A stretch of 64,000 nucleotides of DNA from Cheilinus undulatus (GCF_018320785.1 NC_054885.1:8382921-8446920); one strand, 5' to 3'; numbered from the stretch's first letter, positions 1-11,215 are shown. Translations and numbers: made by a program. Notes: generated by a model not told the origin, from the letters alone.

Positions 1-234
1 CTCCTAGCCCACTTAGGCCACCTCCAATCATTTTTTGCAACTATTTAATAATTTTCCCTTTTCTCTTTATACTCTGGAATTCTTACATTTGCATATCTCG
101 GCTTAGAGAAGACAAAAAAGAACTGGAAATCGCACCCATATTTCATGAAAAGTATCATGGGGGCTAGGAATAAGGTGGATAAATCTAACAATTTGCTGAT
201 ATATCTTAGCAGTGGCAAAAAATAAAAGGAAAAG

Positions 235-435
235 ACAGGGCCGTCACTAGGATTGAAGGACGGGGGGCTTAGCCCTAAGGGTTGCAGGTAATGCTTGGCA
301 TATAGCGCATACCATTTCTTTTTCTCCACGCCTTAAAATGCTTGATTGATTAATTTATTATTCATTGTAGAGCATTTATCAGATCTGGCTCACTCTCTTT
401 TCCTTAGAAGACTGTCCTTTCCTGAGCCTTGCTTC
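235..435 (+). repeat. Dispersed repeat, copy 1
   Basis: This segment matches, in inverted orientation, the block at about 53508-53710. Shared landmarks are the start CCGTCACTAGGA, the stretch GGGTTGCAGGTAATGCTTG and the end AGAAGACTGTCCTTTC. Two copies 53 kb apart in opposite orientation indicate an interspersed element. I cannot name its family; a non-autonomous DNA transposon is likely. Confidence 0.6.
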
Positions 436-1283
436 CTTTTTTCTAATAACAGCCTAAGTGAGTTTATGAGTTGGTATTCAAAGGTCTGTATGCTGGAGTG
501 AATTCATGGGAAAGATGTAAAATATATAGTTTCAAAACTCTCTCTTTCTTCTTTCAGGATGTTCATGCTTTCCAAAACAAACTAAAGTTTATTTTTGCCT
601 GCCACTGACATTTCTCTGTTTCTGAAAACGGTCTATACCAGGGGTCCTCAACCTTATTCTACCAAAGAGCCATGTTATGTTAAAATACTTTAGCAAGAGC
701 CAAATTCCAAATCAGGGGATGTAAGAAAATCCATAGTTCAGCTGATCCATAGTTGAAATAAAATGAAACAGTGAATTGTTGGATTATTGTGTAATTAAAT
801 GGGATACAATAGCCCACATAAAAATATTTATTGTGTTCGAGGAAAGTTACTAATAATAAGCATATATATATGTTATTTATGCAAGTTCCACCTGGTCTAA
901 TGACGTGTTAAAATACTAGTTTGAGCTCTGAGATGCTTTTTAAAGCTGATGAACGATGGTTGGCTATTTGGGTATTTATCTCTACATTTACTGTAGTTAG
1001 TTAGTGTGGTGCATTCCTTACTTAATCTCAATTATTGTTATGGGGACTGAGAAACATTGAAGTGTGGCTTCAGCCCCCCAAAAACGGCTTAACAATGTCC
1101 CTGCTCGTAAATCTGATAACTTTCCGAGTATTGTTCAATTTTTCTTAAATTTATAAGTAAATTTTTAGATTATAGTTTTGTTTCAAATGCGTGTAAAAAA
1201 TAACGTCGGTAGATGGCACTGTCTCCTCAGTAGCTACTCAACACAGTTACAATAACGTTTTTTTTTTTACCAACCGTATCGTA
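436..1283. other. Upstream spacer of the ZWINT-like gene with a possible hAT fragment
   Basis: No gene is visible here. From about 639 the sequence opens with CAGGGGTCCTCAACC, a hAT-type terminal motif, and a possible far end ends near 1095 (reverse complement CAGGGACATTGTTAAG). I found no 8-bp target duplication, so the hAT call is tentative. The rest is AT-rich and unrecognised. Confidence 0.35.
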
Positions 1284-1354
1284 ATTGGCTTGTCGCGTTT
1301 TGCGTCATCGTCAAGCAGCCAATCAGATTGCTTGTTCAACCGCGGATATTTGAA
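1284..1354 (+). promoter_or_regulatory. CCAAT/CDE-CHR type cell-cycle promoter
   Basis: An inverted CCAAT box (ATTGG, 1284-1288) and a direct CCAAT box (1319-1323) lie 35 bp apart. They are followed by CCGCG-GATA-TTTGAA at 1340-1354. TTTGAA is the canonical CHR, and the preceding GC motif with a 4-base spacer resembles the CDE of cyclin A and CDC25C promoters. Paired CCAAT boxes plus a CHR are the known signature of genes repressed in G1 and expressed in G2/M, which fits a kinetochore gene. The CHR ends only 7 bp before the proposed ATG, so the 5'UTR must be very short or the start lies further on. Confidence 0.55.
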
Positions 1355-1361
1355 AATAGAA

Positions 1362-4300
1362 ATGGCTGACGTTCGAGCGTAAGTCTCTAACGTTTAACAT
1401 ATTTGAGTAAAATATAGATGTTTTAACTCATTTATCGCACACAGAAAGTGTTATACGCTTCGACGAGTGTTTCTAGTCACTATCGTTGGAGAGTTTTCAT
1501 TAGACGACGAAATAAAGAGAATTTTCGTCAGTTACTGTTGTTAGTAAGCTAGCCGAAGCTCTAGGATGTGGCTAACAGCTGTTGTTGTTGATGTCTGTTG
1601 TTAATTTGTGTGTTATAAATCGTTTATTCCTATTCCTGCTTATGTCTTCAGGGTACTGCAGCGGTGTGACCCTGCTCTCCTGGATGAATGCGATGATCCG
1701 GATCAGCTGGACTGCGTTGAAGCAGCCAGGATGGATCTCTACCTCACGGTCTGTCTGCCTCCCTCTCTCTCTCATCCTGCAGGGACCAAAATGATGGAAT
1801 TCAAAATCAATATGAATACATGAAATAGCATAAAGAGAAGGTTACTTGTTATCTGTCTATGGTATTCATGAATGAATTAAGAGTTAAAACTAAACATCTG
1901 AAAAGAGTCTAGATGGTTTACTCTATGATGGAAAACGTGTCTTTGTATTTGCAGGAAAGCCGACGTGTCCAGAAAGTTGTGTGGCGCCAGCTTTTTGTTC
2001 TGGACTCAATGGTGGCTCTTTTGGAGGGTCAGGAGTCTGCACAGCAACTGATGACACTGCCGTGCCCCCCACCCCCAGGTACACACAGTTACACATAAAG
2101 TATTTACATCACACCTAAGCAAACACCGTAGCACCCTCCTGAGAAGTTTTGCCTTTGTGTTGACAGTACTTTTTTAATATCATCATTTTTTTTAAGATTA
2201 TTGTTGAATTTTTCTGGTATATATACATGAAAAAATATATTCTGTAAACTGGAAAATACATAATAAACTCCTGCAGCATACCATGCTACAGCAGCAGTTA
2301 CTTCTATCTGTTTATGTTTGAATATGTGTCAGATGGCAGCGCTCGGGCCAGGTGGAAGGCTCTGAAGGCGGAGAGCAGGGCTGGAGTGGAGGAGACGGAG
2401 GGTCTGTTCAAATCTCTGGAGAGAATCGAACAGATACACGAGAGACGGCAAACACTCACACAGCTGGTTCAACGTCTGCACAACAAGGCAAGCAGCTTTA
2501 TTAGTGACAAACGTTAGTGAAGATGTCTGACAGTATTTTTACAGACCCCTAGACTTGAATTTTGGCCACAAACAAGTGTCTCCACTTTACAGCAAAACCA
2601 GATTTAAAAATGTGTTATATTGCTTGAAAGTTTATGTTTTTCACAAATTTTTTCTGGCCTTGACTAACATTAGTTTGATAAGCAATGCACACTGTTGCTG
2701 CTTGTAATGTTAGGATCTGCCTGAAACCAGCTGATTTTATGAGCAAACATTTCCTGAAACCACTTATTAGGCCTTTTTGATTCTCCTCTTCTGGTGTCCT
2801 CCTTTGTTTCCTCTCCTTCTGTCTGTATCTCCCCTTTCCTCTTGCCTGCGTCTTTCTTCTCTGTGTTTGTTCAGCCTTTCTCTTCTCCTCTCCCTTCTGT
2901 TTGTCTTCTCTCTTTAATTCCTCTCCTATTCATTAGTGTCCTCTCCTCGTCTCCCATTCCTCTATTCTTATAAATTCATGGACGAAAGTAGTGGCACCTC
3001 TGGAATTTTTCCAGAAAATACACAATTTTTTGAGTTTTGTGTAAAATTATGCCTTTTTCTTCTGCTTTTTTGTGTTGTTCCAATGCACATAAATGAAATA
3101 AACATGAGTATAGAAAAAACATTTGTAATCGCCATAATTTGAGAAATGGTGTATTTTCTGGAAAAATTCCAGGAGTGCCAATACTTTTGTCAATGACTGT
3201 AGTTTACTCTCCTTCTTACGTTTTCTGTCTTCTTCTTTCCTTCTCTTGTCTCTTTTCCTTACCACCACTCCTCTGTATTCTCCATGCCTATTTTTACTGT
3301 CCTCACCTGGTTTCCTCTCTCATCTCCTACTCTTCCCATTTTTCCTCACTTGTCTCCTTCTCTTCTCCAGAAGCAGCAGACCAAACAGCTGGTGGAGGCT
3401 CTTAAGAAGGCCAAGAATGCATTGCAGTCCTGTGAACACCAGCTGATCCAGCTGATGGCCGAGGCAGAGGCGGGGCTCGGTCGGCTGATAGACTGGCAGC
3501 AGCTCAGAGACGAGTGAGTGTCATCAGGTTGCATGACCCCTGTTCTCTTGTTCTGATTGGTCACTTACTCAGCTTCCTCCTCACCTGTCAGGCTGCAGGC
3601 GTACATGTCTGCCGTACAAGACGTCATGCAGATCAACCTGCTGTCTTTTAACCAATCAGAGCTGTGTGTGGAGCTCAGGCCACGCCCAACCTCCAGGATG
3701 TCGTCCAATGAGCTTGAGCCGCTGAGGCTGTCAATCACCTGGAGCCATGACGACCGCTTCAGACTGCAGGTAATCAACAAGTTAAGAAGCCTGGGATAGT
3801 TTGATTCTCCCCGCTCCTCATACACCTCATTCATCATGCATAAGAGCTGTTAGCTGATTGGTAAACTCGTCTTAAAGTGACAGTCTCTTGTTGTGCAGGT
3901 AAACGAGGGGACGGCTGGTCTGGAGGAGGACTCCATTGTGGGCAGACGCTCTGAGCTGAGCGCCGCCCTGCTGGAGGTGATGCAGTGTTACGAGGGTCAG
4001 TTTGAGCTGCTGTCTGAGATCCAGGGACTGAGATCCAGGTGAATCCTCTCCCCTGTTGGTTTGATTACAGAATAACATGGGTAGATGTTGTGTGAGTTTT
4101 AAAATTAACTCTGATTTTATGTGATACACAGAATTAGAAGGGATGTGTTTTTCCCCCTTTACAGCTCTGCAACATTGATAGTGAGGGAGAAACATCACAG
4201 GGTTGTAAATAAATACCTCAGCTTTAAACGGTTCTGTGAATCAAACTGTTGTTTCCCCTTAAAGACCCCCTGCGCCATAAGAAAACATCATTTACTCATT

Positions 4301-4978
4301 AATTAGCCACACAATTGTTTTCAGTCTTGCATTATTTAACAAAAAACATTTCAGAATAAAAATCCAGAGCTGTGGTATCTGGAAGTTAACTCCTCCATCT
4401 TCTCTGTCTAAGTTTTGCCATCGACTGGCGCCCCACGCAGCGTCTGCTGATCTACTTGAAGTCTGCGTTGTTAGTGTGTCATCTGGAGGTGGAGGAGGGA
4501 TACCCGAGCAGCGGACGAGCCCGGCTGCTGTCGGTACGAAGAGACGGACAACCTGTGGACACGTCTGAACTGAAGGTAACAAACACATGACAATATTGAA
4601 GCAAAAACTTACTTTATTTTGTAAACGTGGTCAGGCACCAGGCTTTAACATGTTTAATCTGAAACCTCCTGCTTTGGAAATCTGTTTTTTTTTTTTTTTG
4701 GCCAGCAAAGATCAGTTAATCCACGTGTATAAATGTAAAATGAGTGGAGTGAAAGTGTGTGACCTGTGGCGTTAAAGCTCTCTGAGTATTGGTCATATAT
4801 ATACATTTTTTTAATTTTTTTATTTTTCTGTAATTCTATCTTTGTTACTTAATTATTAAAACTGACTAATGCTGTTCTTCTCTCTCTGTCTCTGTCTGTT
4901 TTTGTCCGTCAGCCTTATAAAAGTGATCTCAGTCTGACTGACTGGCTGGTTTTTCTCTGCAGCAGTCCTCTCATCTGA
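1362..4978 (+). CDS. zwint: ZWINT-like kinetochore coiled-coil protein (nine exons, 360 aa)
   Basis: Coding exons are 1362-1378, 1652-1748, 1955-2078, 2333-2487, 3371-3513, 3592-3769, 3899-4038, 4413-4575 and 4913-4978. They total 1083 bases, with phases that agree at every junction. All introns are GT-AG except intron 4, whose donor is GC (AACAAG|GCAAGC). The assignment rests on residues about 80-200: RARWKALKAESRAGVEE followed by RRQTLTQLVQRLHNK and KQQTK. These match in order and spacing the human ZWINT coiled coil (EQWKELKATYREHVEA, KRTQLREAFEQLQAKKQ), and RDELQAYMSAVQD matches RDKLQRYQTFLQL. ZWINT is an outer-kinetochore protein that binds KNL1 and helps recruit ROD-ZW10-Zwilch to the spindle checkpoint. 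The N-terminal 80 residues are acidic. Residues about 205-360 form a mixed alpha/beta tail that has no counterpart in the shorter mammalian protein (277 aa) and could be RWD-like. Start: ATGGCTGAC in exon 1, by phase and the promoter just upstream. Another kinetochore subunit is possible. Confidence 0.6.
2976..3196. mobile_element. Palindromic MITE with Tc1-type ends in intron 4
   Basis: Inverted repeats of about 45 bp lie at 2976-3022 and 3149-3196. Both arms share GGAATTTTTCCAGAAAATAC, and the outer part resembles the Tc1/mariner-type end CATTGACAAAAGTATTGGCA. Only about 125 bp separates the arms, so this is a non-coding miniature element that could fold into a hairpin in the pre-mRNA. Confidence 0.7.
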
Positions 4979-5158
4979 ACAAATATCTCCTCCACCTTCC
5001 TCATACTTTTATCTCTTTGTCTTTCTGTTTTTACTCTTCCTCTTTGCTTCCTCCTCACATGTTTTGGCGGTGTTGTCTACCTGTTAAAAATTACCTTTAT
5101 ATGTGTGTATTAATATTTTTGTCCATGTAAAAGTCAGTGCCTAATACATCAAACTGTA

Positions 5159-5164
5159 AATAAA
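5159..5164 (+). terminator. Poly(A) signal of the ZWINT-like gene
   Basis: A canonical AATAAA lies 181 bp after the stop codon of the ZWINT-like gene, followed by a T-rich stretch. It is the first AATAAA downstream of the stop. Confidence 0.6.
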
Positions 5165-5712
5165 CATTTTGTACAAAGAAAACCAGCTTATTTGTTCATT
5201 ATTCATTTTATACATTTTTTGATTTGAGATTCAAGATTAACAATTAAAATGAAAGACCCTTTCTTTTTAAATAAATGATGAAATATTAAAGGAATTTTAA
5301 ATAAAGAATGTGTAACAGTCTGTGTTCTTTCAGGCAGTTCATGTCCTGCTTGAAATGAGCCACAAAAATCTGAAGAAAAAGTCTTTCCTTTTGTTTGTTT
5401 TTGAAAAGATAACTAAAAGGACGAATTAGGAAAAAAAATCTGATTTCCATTTTTTTCATTTCACAACAACAAAACAAAACAAAAAAATACAAAATGTAAA
5501 AACATGGGTTAAATTTCTTTGTTTTTTTTCTGTTTTCTTGTTTTAAAAAAGACTTGAAGTCCAGGAAAACATGTGACCCAACAGGAAAGTTAAATATTTC
5601 AAATTAAAAGCCTCCATGTCAAAATAAAAGCAAACATAGCCACCCACTATGTTATACAGCATAATAATAGGCCTTTTTCCTCAGTATTTTATAAAATTTG
5701 TCTGGAAAGACA
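5165..5712. other. AT-rich intergenic spacer
   Basis: This is AT-rich sequence with short A and T runs. I see no coding signal, transposon end or repeat structure in it. Confidence 0.5.
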
Positions 5713-6000
5713 TTATCAATGCTGAAAAGTAGATAGAGGTTTTAGAGTAACATATGCTCCCACCAGACAATGTCTGGGAAGGCCTTGACTATTTCATCAA
5801 GACGATGCTAAACCACATCCATCACAACAGCATGGCTTCACAATAGAAGAGTCCGGGTGCTGAACTGGCCTGCCTGCAGTCCAGACCTTTCACCAGTAAA
5901 AAATGACATAGAAAACTCAGGATTGTTTAGCAGCTGGAATCATACATCAGACAAGAATGGGCAACATTCTTCCAGTGTCCCAACTTTTTTGAAACTAAGC
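5713..6000 (+). mobile_element. Tc1/mariner transposase remnant (C-terminal part)
   Basis: Reading the + strand with frame changes gives transposase-like pieces such as DDAKPHPSQQHGF and LNWPACSPDLSPV, the region around the last catalytic acid of Tc1-type transposases. It ends near a TCCCAACTTTTTTG end motif. Related fragments lie at 22504-24054, 44699-44888, 47175-47460 and 52105-52640. It is decayed and non-coding. Confidence 0.7.
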
Positions 6001-6371
6001 TTGTATGAGCAGAGAGCAGTTTTTTGCTATTATCTTTATATTAAAAGCATCCTTTGACTCACTGTGGGACTATTGCAGTACTCCGGTTGGTCACTAGGAG
6101 TCAGTATTTCCACCCCTTCTTTCCTCCCTGTCGACTTTCTCCCTGTGTGGGCCTCCCACCATGCTTTGCTGCACTTCCTTCTGTACACTGTGACATAACC
6201 AGCCACACATACATAAACCCACCCATACATGTGATCAGATAAGATGTCAGTAAACAGACTGTGTCTCCCACGGTCATGGAGGTTAACGGTGTGACGTGAG
6301 AAATATTTGTTTGTACAGAATGTACAGTGGTGTGATAAAACAGGTCACGTTTGATACACACACAACAGAGC
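6001..6371. other. Unremarkable spacer
   Basis: I see no gene or recognisable repeat here. The segment ends at the 8-bp target duplication of the next element. Confidence 0.4.
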
Positions 6372-6379
6372 CTCTAGAT

Positions 6380-7368
6380 TAGTGTTTCTCAGCCTTTTCA
6401 GCCAGTGACCCCCAAAATAAAGGGGCCAGAGACCGGGGACCCCTGCTGTACCTGAAGGTGGTTGAACACAGCCAAGAACATTCAGGAGCAGTCATGTGCA
6501 GACAAGGCCGCTCCCATAGGTGGAAAAATGGGAGAGCTTCTGGGGCCCAGCCAAACTGGGGGCCAGCAAAATCATGGTTCATTGTAAAGTTAATCTGTGG
6601 TATTTTATATTTAACCTGAATAAAAACCACTCGTATCAAAGAAACAAATATTGTTTTAATTTACTTGTGTAGTAAGTAGTCCTCTTAAAAATGTAATTCT
6701 TTTGTGTAAAACAGAATTGAAACACATTAAAAATAGCTAAAATGGGTTATTAGTGGCAAAAAATGGATGGAAAGGTGGGGAAATTGGATTTCAAAAGTGG
6801 CAGAAATGGGTTAGAAGTGCCGAAAACTAGATAAAAGTTGCATAAAATAAACAAAAAACTGCAAAAATGGGTTAAAGTGGCAAAAGGGGCATAAAGGGGG
6901 ATTAAAAAGTGGCTGAAATGGTGTTCAAGTGGTAAAAATAGGTCAATATTTGTGAAATGGGATGAGAAATTGATATAAATTGGCAAAAAAAAAGGGTTAG
7001 CTGAGGCAGAAATTGGTGAAACTGGCAAAAACAGGCATATCAAATTGTGAAATGGGGCTTAAAAAGTGGCAATGAAGGGCAATAATGGGTCAACAGAGCC
7101 AACAATAGTGGGGCAAGATTTGGTTTAGAAGTGGCAAAAACAGGCAGAAAAAAATGATGGAAAGGGTTTAAATGGACAAAAATGGGCTTTAAGTGGCAAA
7201 AATGTTAAAATCGGCAACATTGGTGGGGAAAAAGTGATGAAAACAGTTTGAAATTTGGCAGAATTGGTGTAAAGTTGCAACAGTGTAATTTTAAAATAAT
7301 CTTAGTTTTCTTAAGGCCTCTGGAGGCCCCCTCTCAGTGTCTCAGGACCCCAACATTGACAACCCCTG
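6380..7368. mobile_element. Non-autonomous hAT element with exact target duplication
   Basis: The element is flanked by an exact 8-bp direct repeat CTCTAGAT (6372-6379 and 7369-7376), the hallmark of hAT insertion. Its ends read TAGTGTTTCTCAGCC and, reverse complemented, CAGGGGTTGTCAATG, both hAT-like. It has no transposase. Most of the interior (about 6700-7290) is a degenerate minisatellite built on AAAAATGGGTTAAAAGTGGC. Confidence 0.75.
6700..7290. repeat. Degenerate ~20-bp minisatellite inside the hAT element
   Basis: About 590 bp are built from variants of TGGCAAAAATGGGTTAAAAG. Units vary in length and sequence. The same motif recurs at 14985-15315, 40180-40375, 44385-44485 and 60775-61665, so it is a dispersed repeat family and not a single-locus array. 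Confidence 0.75.
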
Positions 7369-7376
7369 CTCTAGAT

Positions 7377-7739
7377 AGTTTTATATGCTCATATGTCTAT
7401 TGTGCAAAGTATTCAGAGTAGTGGTGTTCGTTATTTCATCATTAAAGCATTTCTAAATTTAACCTGAGTGAAGTTTTACTGAAGGACAGTGAGAGAAAGA
7501 TGCTGTGATGTAGATCAAGGTGAGTCAATCTTCATCTGTATGGTGCCATTTCATAACCAATGTTGTGACTCTTTACAAAGAGGGAAGGACCAGACTACAT
7601 GCTTTAATTTATTATAGCTGAAGAGCCCACATTAACCCAGCATGAGCTCGGCACTTAGAAACACTAGCAAAGACACGATGGCAAGGAAAACCCTTCGTTT
7701 ACAGAAAAGAGGAGAGAAATGCAGAAATAAAGGCAGTGA
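7377..7739. other. Spacer between repeats
   Basis: No coding or repeat signal is visible until the purine-rich minisatellite begins. Confidence 0.4.
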
Positions 7740-9240
7740 GTACACAAAAAGAAACAAGGAGAAGAAGATGCAAAGAGAAAAGAGATGCAGAAAAGAAAGG
7801 AGGATGCAGAAAGAGGAGAAAAAGATGCAGAAAATATGGAACAGGGAAATAGAGGAGAGAGCAGCAGGAAAAAGGAGGGATTCAAAGTGATAAGAGGGAG
7901 ATGCAGAGAGGGAAGTTGCAGAAAAAAAGGGGGGAAGGATGCAGAAAGAGATAAAAGGAAGATGCAGAAAAAATGATGCATACAGATAAAAAGAGGGAGA
8001 CAAAAAGAGTAGGAGGATGCAGAAAAAGAAGATGAAAATGCAGAAAAGAGGGGAACACAGGAGACAGTTGAAGGAAAAATAGGTGGAGACAGAATGAGAG
8101 ATGCGGAAAATGCAGAAAAAAGAAGAGGTAGATAAAAAACAGGTAGATGCAGAAAGAGAAGAGTAAAATGAAAAAAAAGAAGAGAGATGCAGAAAAATTA
8201 GGGGAAGGATGCAGAAATAGAGAAAAGGGGGATGCAGCAAACATGATGCATAAAAAGACAGGAGGAAGATTCAGTAAGATAGAAGAGGGAGATGCAGAGA
8301 GACACAAGAGGAGGTTTTAAAAAGAAATGAGGGAGATGCAGAAAGATTATGCAGAAAAAGAAAGAGAAGGGAGATGCAGAAAGAGAAAGTGAGGAGGATG
8401 CAGGAAAGAAGAAGACGAGGCAGAAAGAGAGAAGGGAGATGCAGAGAGAAGAGGAGGGAAATGTGGAAAGAGAAAAAAGAGATTCTGAGAGATAGAAGGG
8501 AGATGCAGAGAGAAGAGGAAATGCAGAAAATGAGGGGAAGGATGCAGAAAGAGAGCAGAGGAAGATGCAGAAAATGAAAGGACAGTAAAATGTGGAAAGG
8601 CGAAGAGAGAATAACAAGATGGAGATGCAGAAAATAACGGAAGATGAGAGAAAGAGAGAAACAGGAGATGCAGAAAACATGATGCATAAAAAAGAGAGGG
8701 ATGCAGAGAATTGGAGAGAAGAGGAAATTGCAGAAAAAGAATGAAATATAGGAGAAAATCGCAGAAAAAAGATGGAGACAGAATGGAAGAAGAGGAAGAT
8801 GCTTAAAAAGAAGGAAGAGGAGATAAAAAATAAGAGGTAGGTGCAGAAAGAGAAGAGGTAGATGAGGAAAAAGAAAGAAGAGGGAGATGCGGAATAATGA
8901 AGAGATTCAGAAAAAAGGGGAGATGCAGAAAAATGATGCATTACAAAATAAGAAGAGGAGGATGTAGAAAGAGAAGAGGAAGATGCAGAAAGAAAAGGAG
9001 AATGCCAAAAGAGAAGTGCTAGACACAGAAGGGGAAGAGGATGAAGAAAGAAAAGGACGAGGCGGAATGAGAAGAGGAAGATGCAGAAAAAGAAAAGATT
9101 CAGAGAGTTAAGAGGGTGATGCAGAGGGAAAAGAGCGAGGGACGAGGATGCAGAAAGAAGAGGAAGAGGCAGAAGGAGAAGAGGGAGACGCAGAAATAGG
9201 CAATAGAAATTCAGGGATTTAAGAGGGAGATGCAGAGACA
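7740..9240. repeat. 1.5-kb purine-rich minisatellite (GATGCAGAAA family)
   Basis: The + strand is an irregular tandem array of units like GGGAGATGCAGAAAGAGAAG, about 18-30 bp each, and is almost free of pyrimidines outside the TGC of each unit. Reading frames on both strands stay open for long stretches (up to 348 codons on the minus strand) because units lack stops; the predicted proteins are low-complexity Phe/Leu/Ser/Cys or Lys/Glu/Arg repeats and are not genes. Confidence 0.85.
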
Positions 9241-10284
9241 GCACAACTTTGAAAAAAAAATGTATTTATGGCTGTCTCTGCCATAAATCTGTCTTAAACA
9301 CACAAGGGACTACAATTGAAAGATGGGAAATCAACAAAAAAAGCCACTTGACATCACTACCCAGAGTGCATTGCACAAAGGCAGCCTAAATGTGAGGGTT
9401 TTTAAAAACATTTCTTTAAAGGTAAAAATCCTTGTATGTTTAATTAAAATACAGTACATATGAAGATACTTGTGCTAATGTGGTCTAGTCCAGGGTTCTA
9501 GTTAAAAAAATGTCCCTCTTTGAGTTAATGTTTTATCATCCTCCATCCAAACACTTTATTTAGTAATTTACTTTCTTTTGTGTCTATTTCACTCTGAATT
9601 TTTTCATTCGTCATTTCTCCATTAGAACAGGATTCCTTCGCTCTGATTACTTCAAACTGTTTTAAACTGAAGAGTGAGATGCTCAACTTGACTCTACCAA
9701 AAACCAAACTGTGCTGTTGTTATATAAGTTATTTTATAAGAAATCAGCACACTTTACAGTGCAGCTCAAACAGGAGAGGATGTTTGAGACAGTGTGATCT
9801 TTAAAACTGGGACACAGCTCACGGCTCCGCCTGCTGACTCCTCATTGGCCAGTGGTGATGCTTGGGTTAAGAGGAGGCTGGCCAATCAGAGAGGAGAGAG
9901 TGGTTGGTTATGAGGCTGCAGTTTGACCCACTTCCCATCTCTCTGACTCCTCTGAGTGTGAGAAGAAGTCTTTGATATCACAAGAGAGAATAAAATATTA
10001 ATCTAAAGACTATGTAATTAGTATTATCATTATTTAATCTATTTAGTAAAGGCAGTTTCACTTTAGAGCTCCTGGTCATTCTCATTTATAATCGCACCTT
10101 GCAAAGGTTTAAAAAGAATAAAGAGGGAGTTCGGAGCATTATGAATTTGATTATTCATCTACAGAGCAGAATAGAATACCTTTATATCATTGCACATATG
10201 TAATATGCAAGGTGTATCTGCCTCAGAGATGTCCAATCTACGTAATATTAACCAAATATGGCCCCTGTTAATTACAGAGTTCGT
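9241..10284. other. Spacer with two CCAAT-type motifs
   Basis: No coding region is visible. Around 9840-9895 there are ATTGGCC and GGCCAATCAGAG motifs in GC-richer sequence, which could be a decayed promoter, but no transcript start or exon can be supported. Confidence 0.35.
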
Positions 10285-10910
10285 GTTTTAGTCAGACCTT
10301 TTGCCACAGGCTAGCACCTATCCATGCAGTCTCCATTTGCAAATATTTGTTGTTCAAAATGTGATGTTCTGAAGAGCTGTGACTCCAAACCACCTTTGCA
10401 ATAACACCGTTTGTGAAATTTCAATCCTGCAGGATATTCCAGTCAACTGTGAGTGACATTATCAGAAAGTGGAAGCATTTAGGAGCAACAGCAGTTCAGC
10501 CACAAAGCAGAAGAACATGTAAAATCACAGATTTAAAACTGTTAAGGCGCATGGTGCATAAAGTTGCTTACACTCTGCTAATTCCATAGCCGAATAGTCC
10601 TGAACTTCCACTGGCATCAATGTTAGCACAAATCCTGAGCAGCAGGAGCTACATGGAATGAATTTCCCTGGCTAAACACCTGCATGCAAGCCTCACATCA
10701 CTAAGTCCAATGCCAAGTGTTGGATGAAGTGGTGTAAAGCAAAGAGACAGTGGACTGTGGAGCAGTAGATTCTGGGAGCGCGTTTCCTGCCTGACTGCAT
10801 TGTGCCAGTTGTGAAGTTTGGAGGAAGAGGGATCACGGTATGAGGCTGTTATTTTTACCCTTGTCTCCAGTGAAGGCCAATCTTAATGCTTAAGCATACC
10901 AAGATATTGT
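10285..10910 (+). mobile_element. Tc1-like transposon remnant
   Basis: The opening CATGCAGTCTCCATTTGCAA and the following segment (GTGATGTTCTGAAGAGCTGTGA) are closely matched at 25055-25310. Downstream pieces include TGGATGAAGTGGTGTAAAGC and a GTGAAGTTTGGAGGAAGAGG motif typical of Tc1-like transposase genes. There are many indels and no open frame. Confidence 0.65.
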
Positions 10911-11027
10911 GGACAATGCTACACTTCCAACTTTTGGCAGCAGAAGATTTTATTATCTCAAAGATTATTTCTATATTCTCAGTGATTCTTGTAATCATTG
11001 AAATTTGGTCTTGTGGTTGATAATATG

Positions 11028-11215
11028 AGTTGCACGGCAATGCAGGGGTTAGCGCTGTTACCTCACAGCAAGGAGGTTCCTGATTCGCTTCCTGGTCAGG
11101 ACCTTTCTGTGCAGAGTTTGCATGTTCTCCCCTCTCTTCCAGTGACAGCTGGGATAGGCTTCCCATGACCCCCAATGGGATAAGCCGTATAGGAAATGGA
11201 CGGATGGATAATAGT
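11028..11215 (+). mobile_element. Fish non-LTR retrotransposon (L2/SINE-type) 3' fragment
   Basis: The order GTTAGCGCTGTTACCTCACA, GTTTGCATGTTCTCCC, GCTGGGATAGGCTTCC, AAATGGACGGATGGAT is the familiar 3' region of fish L2-type LINEs and the SINEs that share their tail. It is truncated at the 5' side and ends in a GGAT-type tail, so the inserted copy is on the + strand. Confidence 0.7.

Noticed and set aside
7632-9244. Long minus-strand frames (up to 348 codons) rich in Phe, Leu, Ser and Cys, and plus-strand Lys/Glu frames
   Set aside because: They are translations of a stop-free purine-rich minisatellite; several frames overlap on both strands and none has a domain.
11028-11215. tRNA-like or tRNA-derived SINE promoter
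   Set aside because: No complete A and B box pair or cloverleaf; the order of motifs fits an L2-type LINE/SINE tail.
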